Position numbers and translations under genes: made by a program | Assembly: GCF_029962835.1 (NCBI RefSeq) | Contig: NC_080574.1 | Coordinates: 25,952,001 to 26,016,000 of the forward strand | DNA length: 64,000 nucleotides | Origin: Magnolia sinica | Lineage: Eukaryota; Streptophyta; Magnoliopsida; Magnoliales; Magnoliaceae | Reading direction: 5' to 3' | In this document: in pieces, positions 51,441-62,669 of the stretch | Numbering within the stretch: position 1 is the first letter of the stretch | Layout: each line of letters starts with the position of its first letter | Notes under the pieces: model-generated | Told to the model about the DNA's origin: nothing | Seen by the model: the letters and a program-made list of their open reading frames with translations, nothing else | Database searches by the model: none

Positions 51441-53167
51441 GGAATCACCATGGAACTTCCTAGTGAAGGAGGTCAATCTCCTCTAATTTAATAATGGGCA
51501 GTGTTCTTCTAGCTCTACTGCATATGGGATATTGATGAGCCCTCTATTGCGGCATTGGCCACTCTTATTAGTTTTAGCACATGACCACTCTAAACTCGAC
51601 TGGGATGCTGATTGAAGACTTATGAGGAGATTCGCCAACTGCTCTGACTACTGATAATCTGATTGATATTCATCCGGCAAAGAAATCCGTACCCATCTTC
51701 CCCATAGGGGAAATCCTCTGTCTTATACTGTTAAACTGATAGAAATGTCATGGATAATCGATGTTCAAACCCACATGAACTTCCTCACCCACAGGATTGG
51801 AAATTCATTACTTGAGGAAACAAACCACCATGGCTAAATCCCTACCCTGCTGAAGTCCATTGGGTTTTCTTACACAATCTGTGTACTTCTGTTGCCGCAG
51901 CGATAATACACAGGATCCAAGTGGTTAGCACTTGGCAGGAGTCTGCCTTGTGCTAGATTCAACTCAGACGATCTCTGTTGCTGCGCCTCACCCTCATTTT
52001 TCAAGCCCCTTAGGTTGCTATGGGAGACTTGAAATCATGGCATCTCCCTTGCCTGAGCTGTGCAGCTTGCGTCAGTTGAACTTGGCAATAGCTGTCTGTG
52101 GGTTTATTGTCATCTGGGTCAAACCCCAATACACTTGGATGAATTCCAGGATGAGCATATCTCAAATATAGAGTCAATCAGACTGCTTCTTATGTTTCTA
52201 CCAGCTGGCTAACTTACCATTAAACACAAATATCTTTTTTCCCCATGTTATCTCTCAGAGCATTGGAATACCCTTCTTGCTTCTGAAGAAATGGTCTGTA
52301 AGTGCTTCCATTTTCAATACGGGAGTACCCACCCATTCCCATCCTAAGTCCAATCTTTCCAATGGCCTACCAAATGAATCGAACCAATTCTTTGGAAAAG
52401 GGGGATGTACTTTCAACACTTGGATGTAATATGGCACAAAGCATAGAACTGCTTAGGCACTTCAGTAGCATCAATCTCTATTCTCTACTAAGGTCTTCTA
52501 TCTCCTCTCTGAAGATGATACTAATTTCATTAACAGTAAACAAATAAAGATGATTTCTGCTGTTGAATTGTAATTTGGAGGAACTTTGCAGATCGCGAAC
52601 CGACTCCATAGTCCATACTGGTAGATCCGCATGGACCTGAGTGATTCTCTCCTGTCTTCTTCAAACAATTTCTTCATTCATTGGCAATGATCTCAAGGTT
52701 TTTTGGCAATGATTTGCTAAGGAGAAGATCCTATGACTGTAGCACTCCACCTCCATCATCCTTATTCCATAATGTCAATGTGCAAGCCGTCTTTCCCACC
52801 ACATGGAAAAATCATAGCCAAGCTTTTGTCGTTGATGAATGAGATAAATTTATTGCCTAAAGAGAGAAATTGCACTAATGGATTAGAATCCCTAATACCA
52901 AAAAAAGAGTGCCTAACTCCCTCTCTAGCAATCTGGCACTGACTCTTTCACTGACCGGGATGAAGGAAAACGGGATACTTCCATGCCACACATTGCATGT
53001 GTGTGACCCCACTTGATACACATGTAACATTCCAGCCTTTTGTAGGGCATCTGATTGGACTGTGGAGCCCACAAATCCAATTGGATGGTCCTATGTGCCA
53101 ACTATTTGGACGGTGGGGCTAACAAGTCCAGCCAGCAGCTACTTTTCGCGATATATGTTAACCGGTT
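51441..53167. other. Long stretch without a supportable gene; possible decayed LINE
   Basis: On the minus strand about 52560-52300 reads PYYIQVLKVHPPFPK, faintly like the 'LPLYxMQVxKxPxxxxK' region of L1 RT, with many stops. The rest shows only short unsupported frames. Confidence in the LINE idea is low. Confidence 0.25.
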
Positions 53168-53180
53168 GATTCCTTTTGGA

Positions 53181-53219
53181 GTTGACCCCAATTAGTTGGG
53201 ATAGGGCTTTAATGATGAT
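53181..53219 (+). mobile_element. 39-bp tail-only retroposon with 13-bp TSD
   Basis: GATTCCTTTTGGA occurs at 53168-53180 and 53220-53232. Between them lie only 39 bp, GTTGACCCCAATTAGTTGGG followed by ATAGGGCTTTAATGATGAT. The ATGATG-type tail and the length of the duplication fit an extreme 5' truncation of a SINE or RTE-like LINE. Confidence 0.75.
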
Positions 53220-53232
53220 GATTCCTTTTGGA

Positions 53233-54736
53233 CTATTGCACAAGCCATATGGCATTTGGCATTTGTACACCATACCGCTTTGTATAGCAGTCAATGGTCA
53301 ATTTTATGGTCTTTTAGTAAGTTTGCAATGTATCATTCAGCGCTTTATTTAGTCTTGTAAAATGCACATTCAGTTGCACGTGGGAACGCAGTGTACTCTG
53401 CTAATGCTATGCCCACATGTATGTACTAGGGATACCATCCACATGCCACCACATGTGCCAGCATGGCAGATGGGTGCAATATCCAAGCTGTCCACTAGGT
53501 GGGTCCAACCTTGAAGTTGTTCCTCAATAAATCAGGACAGTTTTGGCTCCAAAACTATCCTAAAAAATGTGCAACCACTTTCCCTATAGATTGTAACTAA
53601 TCTGTCTCCAACTGACCACAAACAGGCCCTCACCTCAGCGTAATTTCAGCCTACCATCCTGCAATCTGCCTCTATCCTAGCTCTTCGTATCCCATTTTCA
53701 AGTCCTGTTTTAGCCCAACGGTGATCCAATCATCCAAGTACTGAAAAAACAAGTTAAACATATCACCAATATCAGCCTGTTGCGATCCCCAATCTGTACT
53801 AAACCCACCCCTAAATTAGTGGCAGATACTAAAACAGCCCACTAAACCTATCCACATATGGTCCGTTCTAAAAACAGATTCCAACCCTTTGAATATTGGC
53901 CATTTTATTATAACCATCCACTTTCGTGAGCAACAGATTGATTGTTAATAGGATCTAACCACTGCTTATTTGGGAGGCATAAGCAGTCCATGGTGGGGCG
54001 TATTGTAGATGTTTCAGGATGGTGAGTTGATATATTTTTAGTTCTGCTTGATCTTGACTGCTCATTTTTATGCTATTGTTTGGATAGTGAGGATCATTTG
54101 GTTGGCATGATTTTTGCATTTTGGCCTGTCACTAGTGCTTTAAATGAACGAACACTTCGGATAGATCATTGTCTGTCCACCATGTCAGTAAAAAAAGGAC
54201 CTTCATAACATCCCCATGAATGTTGGGGGGACCTGATTACCTACACGCAATTGCCTCCTAACTTCATCTTTACTGCCAAAGTTTCATTTGTTTAGGACAA
54301 CCCATGTAAATGGTGGGCCCCACCATGAATACTACCTGTCTAAAACAATTAAGGCCGATCCACTGGTTAGGTGGGTCACACCTATATAACCATTTGAAAT
54401 CCTTTGATTTCAATGCGCAAGTGATCAGTTCATCAAATGTGCGCCTTCTCTTTATGCTTCTGAGGAATTCAACAAAAGGTGATTTGATATTTGTCTTCAC
54501 TAAACTACATGTTGCGAGTTACTGCCCAATATGCCATGAGATTAAGGATATTCCCATCTAATTTGTATCTATCAATATCCCAGAACAAGCTTGATTCTGT
54601 TGTAACACTTCAGTTAACCTTAAACCAAGTACATTCATAAAAAAGTTCATAGAAATTAATCACACATAAGTGACTTATGAGAACATCTTTGGGATCCTAC
54701 TTGATAAGAACTGCATATGTTGTATTATGTATACGT
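53233..54736. other. Intergenic stretch, mostly unrecognised
   Basis: 54290-54390 contains GTGGGCCCCACCATGAA and GGTGGGTCACACC, fragments of the fold-back family. No gene supported. Confidence 0.35.
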
Positions 54737-54753
54737 AACTCTGTTAAAGCATC

Positions 54754-57009
54754 AGGATCTCTAAAGGCTTAGGGGCTACCTTTCTAGCTCTAATTCCGAA
54801 AATGCCCGGTGCGGCTTCTCTCAAAGATTTCAGGCCGATCAGTCTGTTGGGAGGGCCTTACAAGATTCTGGCAAAAGTGTTGGCGAATCGGCTTAGGAAG
54901 GTTATAGGGAAGCTAATTTCCGAGAATCAAAGCGCTTTCATCTCAGGAAGACAGATTGTTGATGCAGCCCTCAGTGCAAACGAGTGCCTTGATTCTAGTT
55001 TCAAATCGGGCTCCAAGTATATCATGTGCAAGCTGGACATCGAAAAGGCCTACGATCACATTGATTGGGTTTTCCTTTCATATTTGCTTGACCGCATGGG
55101 ATTTGGGGAAAGGTGGAGAGCCTGGATAGGAGAATGTATCGGTTCAGCTCATTTTTCTATCCTTCTCAACGGCTCCCCTAAAGGATTTTTCAGAAGTTCA
55201 ACAGGTTTGAGGCAGGGCGATCCTCTATCCCCTTTCTTATTCCTTATAGTTGGGAGGCTTTGTCTAGGATGCTTCTTAAAGGGCAAGCGGAAGGTTTACT
55301 AAGCGGAATCAGAATTAAAGACATGTCAGTGCCGATTTCTCATATCCAGTATGCGGATGACTCTTTAATCTTCTCCGAAGCTTCGATAGACAAGGTGGAA
55401 AACCTTCGAACCATGATCTGATGTTTTCAGGCTGTTTCTTGACTGAAGGTGAATTTAGTGAAATCAAAAATTATTGGGATCAATATGGAAAAGGAGGAGG
55501 TCGATGCTCTGGCCCAAGTATTCGGATGTGCAGCTGCATCTCTACCATCATCTTTTGTGGGCCTTCCTTTAACTGTTGGGTGGCCCTCGAAAAGTTTATG
55601 GGAGAAAGTTATCCACAGATTTCAGGAAGTTTTGGAGCGTTGGAAAGGCCAGTACCTGTACCTGTCCTTAGGTGGCCGTCTCACCTTAATCAAAGCTACC
55701 CTCTCAAATCTCCCAATTTATTTCATGTCCCTCTTCAAGCGTCCGGCTTCGGTGTTGACTACCATTGATAAACTGAGACGGGATTTCCTATGGCATGGTA
55801 AAGAGGCAAGGAAGAAGTTTCACCTTCTTAATTGGGTGGAGGTTTGTCTCCATGCGTATGACGGGGGTGCTGGGGTTAAAGAGCTAAAAGCTATGAACAA
55901 AGCACTTCTTGGTAAGTGGATTTGGAGACTCGGAGTGGAGGAAGGGAGTCTTTGGAACTCTATCATCAAGAGTAAATATGGGAGATCTCCTGGTGGATGG
56001 TGGTCTAAGGAATCCTCATGCTACAGGATGTCTCCTATCTGGAGAGATATAATGAAGATGAAGAAGGAGGTCCTCCTTGGAATCGGTTTCGTTCTTGGCA
56101 ACGGTCTAAACATTCGCTTTTGGGACGATATTTGGGTTGGGGATCTGCCGCTTCGAATACGGTTCCCGACTATATATCGTATCGCCTCTTCTAAAGACTC
56201 CTTTGTGGCAGACCACTTCACGATTGAAGATGGCAAAGTAATGTGGAGCGTGAAATGTAGAAGGGATCTCCAAGACTGGGAGATATCTGATTATGTGGAC
56301 CTTTTGGAATGCATCTATGCAGCCTTCCCTTCTCCATCTTATGAAGATAGCATTTTCTGGAAATTCGAAAAATCATCGTCATTCTCAGCTCGTTCTTTCT
56401 GCAACGGGCTGCATCGCCAGCAGTCTGAGCCCCTCACTCATTGTTCCTTCATTTGGAAACACGCTGCCCCCCCAAAAATTCTAGCTTTTGGCTGGTTGGT
56501 TGGCAAAAAAAGAATTTTAACAGTGGACAATCTAAGGAGGAAAGGGATGGTTATTCCCAACATTTGCTTATGTTGTATGCGTGTAGAAGAGACAGTCGAT
56601 CATTTGCTTCTGCACTGCCCTTTTACCCAGTCCATTTGGGATGATTTTCTGTTGCGGTTCGACATGTGCTGGTGCGCCCCGAGTGAGGTTCAGCTATTCA
56701 TTCAGGCGTGGCATGGGGTCCATCTAGGGAAGGCAAAAACAGTGATGTGGAGGATGGTAATCCTAGCAGTCTGGTGGTCGGTTTGGGGCAAAAGAAACAA
56801 TAGAGTTTTCAGGAATTCTTCTAATTTTGCAGGAGAGGTTGAGTCTAAGGCTAAGCGTTTGATGATCGAGTGGGCTTCAAATGTCGACAGCCTTAATGCT
56901 TGTGATTTTTGCTTTTTAGGAGTGTAATTGCAGTCTGCCTTCTCGGCCGACTTTTTTTTTTTGGTTTTCCTTTCCTTTTAATAAATTCGTCATCTTTCAA
57001 AAAAAAAAA
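54754..57009 (+). mobile_element. 5'-truncated L1-type LINE, 17-bp TSD, polyA tail
   Basis: AACTCTGTTAAAGCATC lies at 54737-54753 and 57010-57026. The body ends with AATAAATTCGTCATCTTTC and an A run (56999-57010). The truncation point is inside RT, so ORF1 and the endonuclease are absent. It is the best preserved LINE of the window. Confidence 0.95.
54760..56927 (+). pseudogene. LINE reverse transcriptase with zinc-binding C-terminus
   Basis: The frame from about 54772 runs through [28 protein letters not shown]-x-GRQI, the KLDIEKAYD active-site block (first Asp) and [17 protein letters not shown] one-base loss in a G run near 55250 shifts the frame. The catalytic QYADDSLIF box is at about 55348-55374. 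Two TGA codons follow at about 55420 and 55440. From 55449 a 492-codon open frame covers FVGLPLT, LGGRLTLIK, RRDFLWHG, GKWIWRLG, the F-x-W-x-x-A-P-PK-I region and the zf-RVT motif C-L-C-C...E-T-V-D-H-L-L-L-H-C (about 56565-56625). It ends W-S-V-W-G-K-R-N-N-R-V-F...LGV with TAA at 56925-56927. Few mutations indicate a fairly young insertion. Confidence 0.93.
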
Positions 57010-57129
57010 AACTCTGTTAAAGCATCTCTGCCTATCAGCCCACGTATGTGGATGGTTTTCACATGATAATCTATATGTTAAGAAAGCATCAAATCCAGAC
57101 AAGCAAGCAGTTTCACATCTTGTTTTCAT

Positions 57130-57640
57130 AGTTCTAAAACTTGAATCGAAACTCGGATGAGTCAACTCAACCAGTCAAGATTCAAGCTGAATCACCTTGA
57201 AACTCTATTGTCAGACTGTCTCAGCCTTGACTCAGGGTGACTCACGAAATTGACTTGATGATTCGGTCAACTTGACATGAGTTGTGAGACCTCAAACCAG
57301 TGACTCAGCTAAACAGAGCACCTTTAAAAAGTAAAAGGGAGGGTTTGAACCTGTAACCTCTCTTAAAGACCTGGCATCTCTAACCAGCACACCTGGATTT
57401 TTTTTTAATTTTTTAATTTTTTGAAGGATAACACACCTGGAAATATCTATTTCATATTTGGTCATTTTTAAAATTATTTATCTTTATATAAATATGCAAA
57501 ATGTTTATAAAAATTATAGAATTACTTATTAGATATCGAATCAAGTAAAGACTCATCCAAGTCTTTGAGTTAACCCGTCCCAGCTGAACATCAAGTTGAG
57601 TCGAGTTTTCAAGTTGTTGAACTATGCTAGTTTTTAACAA
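57130..57640. repeat. TCGAG/GACTCA-rich repeats with a tRNA-like segment
   Basis: 57130-57310 and 57540-57620 are of the degenerate GAGTC/CGAGT type. Between them the minus strand of 57330-57395 reads CTGGTTAGAGATGCC...ACAGGTTCAAACCCTCC, which resembles a tRNA-derived SINE head (A-box-like and B-box-like). At 57398-57431 an A-rich 34-bp segment lies between CACACCTGGA duplicates (57388-57397, 57432-57441), probably a tail-only retroposon on the minus strand. Confidence 0.45.
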
Positions 57641-57659
57641 CACTGATTGTTTTGGGTCT

Positions 57660-59690
57660 CTCAGCACTGCTTTTCCTTATTCCCTTTGCTTTAAGAAATG
57701 CTAGATTTTGACATTGCCTTTATTCAATGCACATCTCTGAGAAGTGTTTTGCTGAGGTTGATGGCCATTTGGCTAAAGAGGGTTATTCGTAGACACCACC
57801 ATCCCCTTTTCACATTTCCTCTCGTCAATGCCATTGTTCCACAGCCACTGATTCTAGATAGCTCCAACAGGACCCCTTTGATGGAAAGCTTCTATATTTG
57901 GCCAATCATCACATTGCTGACTAGGATCACAAAATTCCTAGAAAAAAGGATGAAAAGGATTGGCGATCAATCCACGCTATTCCTTGTGTTGTGTGACGGT
58001 GCTTATTGTCATCTGGTGCCCCACTCCGCATGCTTTGATATGGGCCTTGGTGTTTGTTTTTATTTGTTTCTTGAATTTTGTTGGCGATATCTCAGGCAGG
58101 GCGTGAGCTTAATCTGGAAGAGATGCATGTCTTGATGATTTCCTTTCTTGGGATTGTGTTTCTTTAGTTCTTGATGTTGTGGCTTGTAGGTCTTGTCCTT
58201 ACAGTGGCAGCCTTTTGGATGGAAAAAAAGGGAAAACAGGAGAGATTGACATTGTGTTTTGGATAACCGTAGAAAATATTGGCTCTTGGTGAACTGTACA
58301 CCATCTGATCTAGATGGGACAGCGATAAAGGGCATGCACTAATTGATCTTGACTATTGGGTTCGACACTGCATCACTTCTGGTATTTTGATCGGCATGCG
58401 GAAAAAGTACCTTCTTTTTTATAATGGATGGACAGTCCAATGATATTTTATCACATGATGGTTAGGAATAGTTGTAATGGACTATGAACTACATTCTATT
58501 TTTTCATTTGCTAGTATGAAATATGCACATGCATGGACATGCTTAAATCCTAAAGTGTTTTTTCTTTATTCTTTTTCCTTTTTCTTTTTGGGAAGGTAGG
58601 GGTGCGTTTGGATGCTCAATTGAACTGATCTGCATTGCTGTATTCCAATTCAATATGAAGGAAATGACCAAAGTAGAGGTGGAATCTTTTTTTCTTTTTT
58701 TTTTGTGATGGCCAACCTCTTATTGTAGTTTTATGCAAAGATATGGGATAAAAAACGACCAACTTGAGACAATCACAGATTCAGTGGTTATTTTGGGGCG
58801 AAGTGTACTTTGGTCATTTCCACTCTATTCAATGTACTTTAATTAGATTTTGTAGCCAAACACAATGTGAAGAATAATAAAATAATTGCTGTCACTTATT
58901 TTTGGGCACCTCAGTGTTCCTTTTATTATCTTTTATTCTTTGAAAAGAAAAGTATTTTAAATTATTTTCTTATAATTTACCACACGTGGCATCTGTAGGA
59001 TGATCTAAACCAGACATCATGTGGACTCAGCTGACAATTGACTGTTATCCAAAATTTTCGTTGATTAGACTATCATCACTATATAATAAAGGGGCCTTTC
59101 CTAAATAGGAGCCGTTGCTGGTTTGTCTTATGGTGTTCATTTGTATGCCAAGGGCTAGAATTCTCTGAACACTGCGATTTTTGGACCATGGCCCCAATCA
59201 CCATTGGAAGCAAGAAACCACAGTTTCTATCAAATCCTTGTGTATCACGTATTCATAAATACATGGAAGCACGGCAAATGTTGTTCTCTTTATTTTATTT
59301 TTTCCAGGTAGACATGAAATTGATATTGAACGAGTGATCATATATACAACCTTTCCCTTTATTATTATTATTATTATTATTTGTTAGTGTCTTCTCTAGC
59401 TTTTGCATTGAAAGGGAAATAATCCAGTTCTTTCTGAAATCTTTTGGAATTTCTCACCAAAATAGTGGAAGACCTTTGTTTTTTTTTTTTTTCCTCTTCA
59501 TGCTGCTATTAGTTTCAGGAAGCTTAAGACGTGATTTGATTTTCTTTTGAAAGTACACACTAGCATAATGGAATGTGGGATTAAAGGTACATGGCCATAC
59601 CAAATTAATAGATAATGCAAACATATATGCATCATGTGTTTGTATCTACTCATCATCTATTTATTTTTTGAGGTTTTGGGTATCCTGGCC
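57660..59690. other. Long stretch without a supportable gene
   Basis: The 145-codon frame at 57698-58135 is hydrophobic and has no recognisable domain. Simple repeats: T-rich runs near 58560-58700 and (TTA)n at 59361-59382. No RNA gene recognised. Confidence 0.35.
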
Positions 59691-59706
59691 CATATATATA
59701 TATATA

Positions 59707-60243
59707 TGGGAAATGGTACTATGAGGTTGACCTCATGGGAACTTCCATGAGGTCAAGCTGTGTGGGCCCCAGTGATGTATGTCGAACATCTACCCCCTCA
59801 GTCAGATGCACCATTCCATGGTGGGCCACTGGCTTAAAAACCAAGTCAATCTATGACTTGGCCGGGCCACACCACATATAACAGTTGAGAGGGGTTACCC
59901 TCCCATCAAAACATTCATAATCATTTATTGGCCCCATCAAGATGTGGTTCACAAATCCAGACCATCCATTGTGTGTCCCACCTAGATGAAGGGTCATACC
60001 AAGTTTCACCCACATCCAAAACTCAGGTGGGCCCCACCAAGTACTTTTATAAGTTTTAGACCTGTCTTCATGTGGTTTTAGATGGCATGACCCACCTGAG
60101 TTCCATGTAGGGCTGATTTTTGGGATATAACTATAGGTGACCCATCAAATGCATGGTGTTGATGTTCGACACATCATGGTGGGCCCACACAGCTCGACGT
60201 GATGGGAAGCTCCCCATGATGTCCACCTCATAGTACATTTTCC
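59707..60243. mobile_element. MITE inserted in a TA microsatellite, copy 1
   Basis: The left end GGGAAATGGTACTATGAGGT...CCATGAGGTCAAGCTGTGTG and the right end CACACAGCTCGACGTGATGG...CACCTCATAGTACATTTTCC are inverted repeats of about 80 bp. They lie between (TA)n at 59693-59706 and (TA)n at 60244-60266. The interior belongs to the GGGCCC type. Position between TA runs resembles rice Micron elements. Confidence 0.75.
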
Positions 60244-60266
<23 letters not shown>

Positions 60267-60285
<19 letters not shown>

Positions 60286-60785
60286 TACTTCTATGCGGTC
60301 GACCTCATGGGACCTAACTTCCCATGAGGTCGAGCTATGTGGGCCCCACCGTGATGCGTGTCGAACATCTACCACATCAATTAGATGCACCATTCCATGG
60401 TGGGCCTCGGGCTTAAATCAAGTCATTCCATGACTTGTGTGGGCCACACCATGTACGGGGTTACCCTTCCATTAAAACATTCATAATCATTTGTTTGGCC
60501 CGCCGAGATGTGGTTCACAAATCCAGCTCATCCATTATGTGTGTCCCACTCAAATGAGGGGTCAAACCAAGTTTTAGATGCATCCAAATTTTAGGTGAGC
60601 CCCACCAAGTGCTTTTATATGTTTTAGGCATGTCTTCACATGATTTTAGATGGTATGGTCCACCTGAGTTCCATATGCGGTTGATTTTTGGGGTTATCCC
60701 ATAATTTAAAGGGGACCCATCAAATGCACGGTGTTGATGTCCAACACGCACCACGGTGGGGCCCACATACACATGTGTATGTATG
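60267..60785. mobile_element. MITE of the same family, copy 2
   Basis: After (GA)n at 60267-60285 comes AGTACTTCTATGCGGTCGAC, CCCATGAGGTCGAGCTATGTG; the right side is GTTGATGTCCAACACGCACC, GGGGCCCACATACACATGTG. It is about 85% like copy 1 by eye, and the right end is incomplete. Confidence 0.7.
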
Positions 60786-61162
60786 GAAAATGTACTACCA
60801 GGTGGACCTCATGGGGAGCTTCCCATCTCGTCGAGCTGTGTGGGTAACACCATGATATGTGAGGGACATCTATCCCATTAATAAGATGCATCCTTCAATG
60901 TTGATCCATGAGCAAAAAACTCAGGCCAATCCATGACTTATGTGGGCCACACCACAGACGAGTTGAGAGTGGGTGCCCACCCAAGACGTGGTTTTGACAT
61001 CTAGCCCATTCATTGTGTAGGGTTCACACCAAATTTTAGGCCATTCCAAAACTCAGGTAAGCCTCACCAACTGCTTTTAAATGTTTAAGGCATGACTTTC
61101 TATGTTTTCAATGCACGGAGTGGATGTATATCACACATCATTTGACCTCATATATATATATA
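60786..61162. mobile_element. MITE of the same family, copy 3, truncated
   Basis: It starts GGAAAATGTACTACCAGGTG, CTTCCCATCTCGTCGAGCTG and ends near CACGGAGTGGATGTATATCAC, followed by TTTGACCTCA and (TA)n at 61151-61162. The third of three adjacent copies in the same orientation; part of the right end is missing. Confidence 0.65.
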
Positions 61163-61748
61163 TGCGTGCGTCAGCTCTGGCTGACTAAATCATGCGTGCC
61201 AATGTGGACGGAGTACATATGAATACTGATCTGTTGATCCGATGCCCATTGAATTTGGGCCACTGACCATTTCCAAGTTAACCTCAAATTGGACAACAAT
61301 GTCCGTGAATTGGACGGGTAGGATCATTTGGTCAATGTTGTTATCAGTTTTATCCTCCAACCACAATGGGCCCCACCATTTGGAGGTTCTAGATTGTTAC
61401 ATTTTGCACGTTTATGGTGTATCCTTTGCCGCCGTTGAGCCTTGCAGTTTTAAAATTGAGTTAAAATTTACCAAAACGTTAGGGATTTTTACCGTAAAAT
61501 CCCTGAGGAATTTATATTGTACCAAATAGTGCTTCCACGGTTTGAAATGACATGGAGCTGCTTTTTTAGGGATGAAATTGCAAAAATGGCCTCATTTAAT
61601 TTTATTCTTTAAAAGTAGTGAAACTCATGACTTGCGGGACCCACGTGGTATGTGTACAATGTAGGTGCCTCAAGAAACTCTGATGGGTATATGACGTACA
61701 TCTTTGGCAATTAGGACCGTCCAAATCCTCCACCACTGGACGGATTAC

Positions 61749-61839
61749 AGCCTGAAAAATCATTGTATAGGCGACCTTAATCATCTGATTTCACGGCTGA
61801 ATTTTACTGCTGAAGAGTTTATTTTTAACCGTCCATCTA
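61749..61839 (+). repeat. 91-bp direct repeat, left copy
   Basis: It matches 61897-61987 with two mismatches (AGCCTGAAAAATCATTG...AACCGTCCATCTA). The copies are separated by 57 bp. Confidence 0.92.
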
Positions 61840-61896
61840 GTGTGTAGGGGTGCGTGTGCGTGTGTTAAAAAATATAAAAAATAATATATAAAAAAA
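61840..61896 (+). repeat. 57-bp A-tailed insert between 91-bp direct repeats
   Basis: The segment goes from GTGTGTAGGGGTGCGTGTGC into an A/T-rich run ending AAAAAAA. The GTGTG-then-polyA order resembles the 3' end of the SINE at 13843-13967, so it may be a tail-only retroposon. Confidence 0.6.
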
Positions 61897-61987
61897 AGCC
61901 TGAAAAATCATTGCATAGGCGACCTTAATCATCTGATTTCACCGCTGAATTTTACTGCTGAAGAGTTTATTTTTAACCGTCCATCTA
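61897..61987 (+). repeat. 91-bp direct repeat, right copy
   Basis: This is the partner of 61749-61839. Outside the repeats the sequence (ATAGCCACAAATTGG) is unrelated. Confidence 0.92.
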
Positions 61988-62669
61988 ATAGCCACAAATT
62001 GGATTGTGAGTATATTCAATCAGCTGGATTTTAAGCCTATACTCCATCCACAGTGGGCCTACAGTTTGGACATTTTGCCTATTCGGAACGATGATTCAAC
62101 ACCGTTTAAAAAATGAGGGCCAGCAATCACTGTAAAAGAAAGGGAGGTTATTTTATACTCTGGCTGCGGATGACGATTGATACGTAGGCACTTTGAAATG
62201 ATACACTATATATTAACTCAAATTAAACTGACTAAATTATGGAAAACACTCTAGGTTACAATTCAAAAGTCTGACCTTTATTACGTGGCCACTTCTTTGT
62301 TGTAGCAAGACCATTGGATCTTTCCTTCATCTTTAACCATTGGATGAGTGTCCACTAATCTGATAGTTTGATAATGAAATAAGTGTGAACTTTTTGTTTA
62401 TGATACATCAAAGCTGGCATCCGTCATTTGGACAGTTCACCTGAATTAGTTGTATGCCGCATATGCAATTTCTAAGCATATGCGTATCATCCATCACACT
62501 CTGTCAGAGTATCATAGGGAAATTTCTTGTAGGAATTTTTTTCAAAAACTATATAATTAATATAGAATTTACATTTAGATACCTTTTCAAAAAAGGTTTT
62601 TAATATGGTACCCTGTAAAGTAATTATCAATGGAGTGTTTTGGTTTCATTTCTTGAAGGAAGTTGAGGT

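Noticed and set aside
57330..57395. Considered as a tRNA gene
   Set aside because: A- and B-box-like words exist, but no cloverleaf with acceptor stem could be drawn; SINE head is more likely.
57698..58135. 145-codon plus-strand frame
   Set aside because: Hydrophobic low-information product with no recognised motif or gene context. A faint LAKEG-like motif in another frame was too weak to call RNase H.
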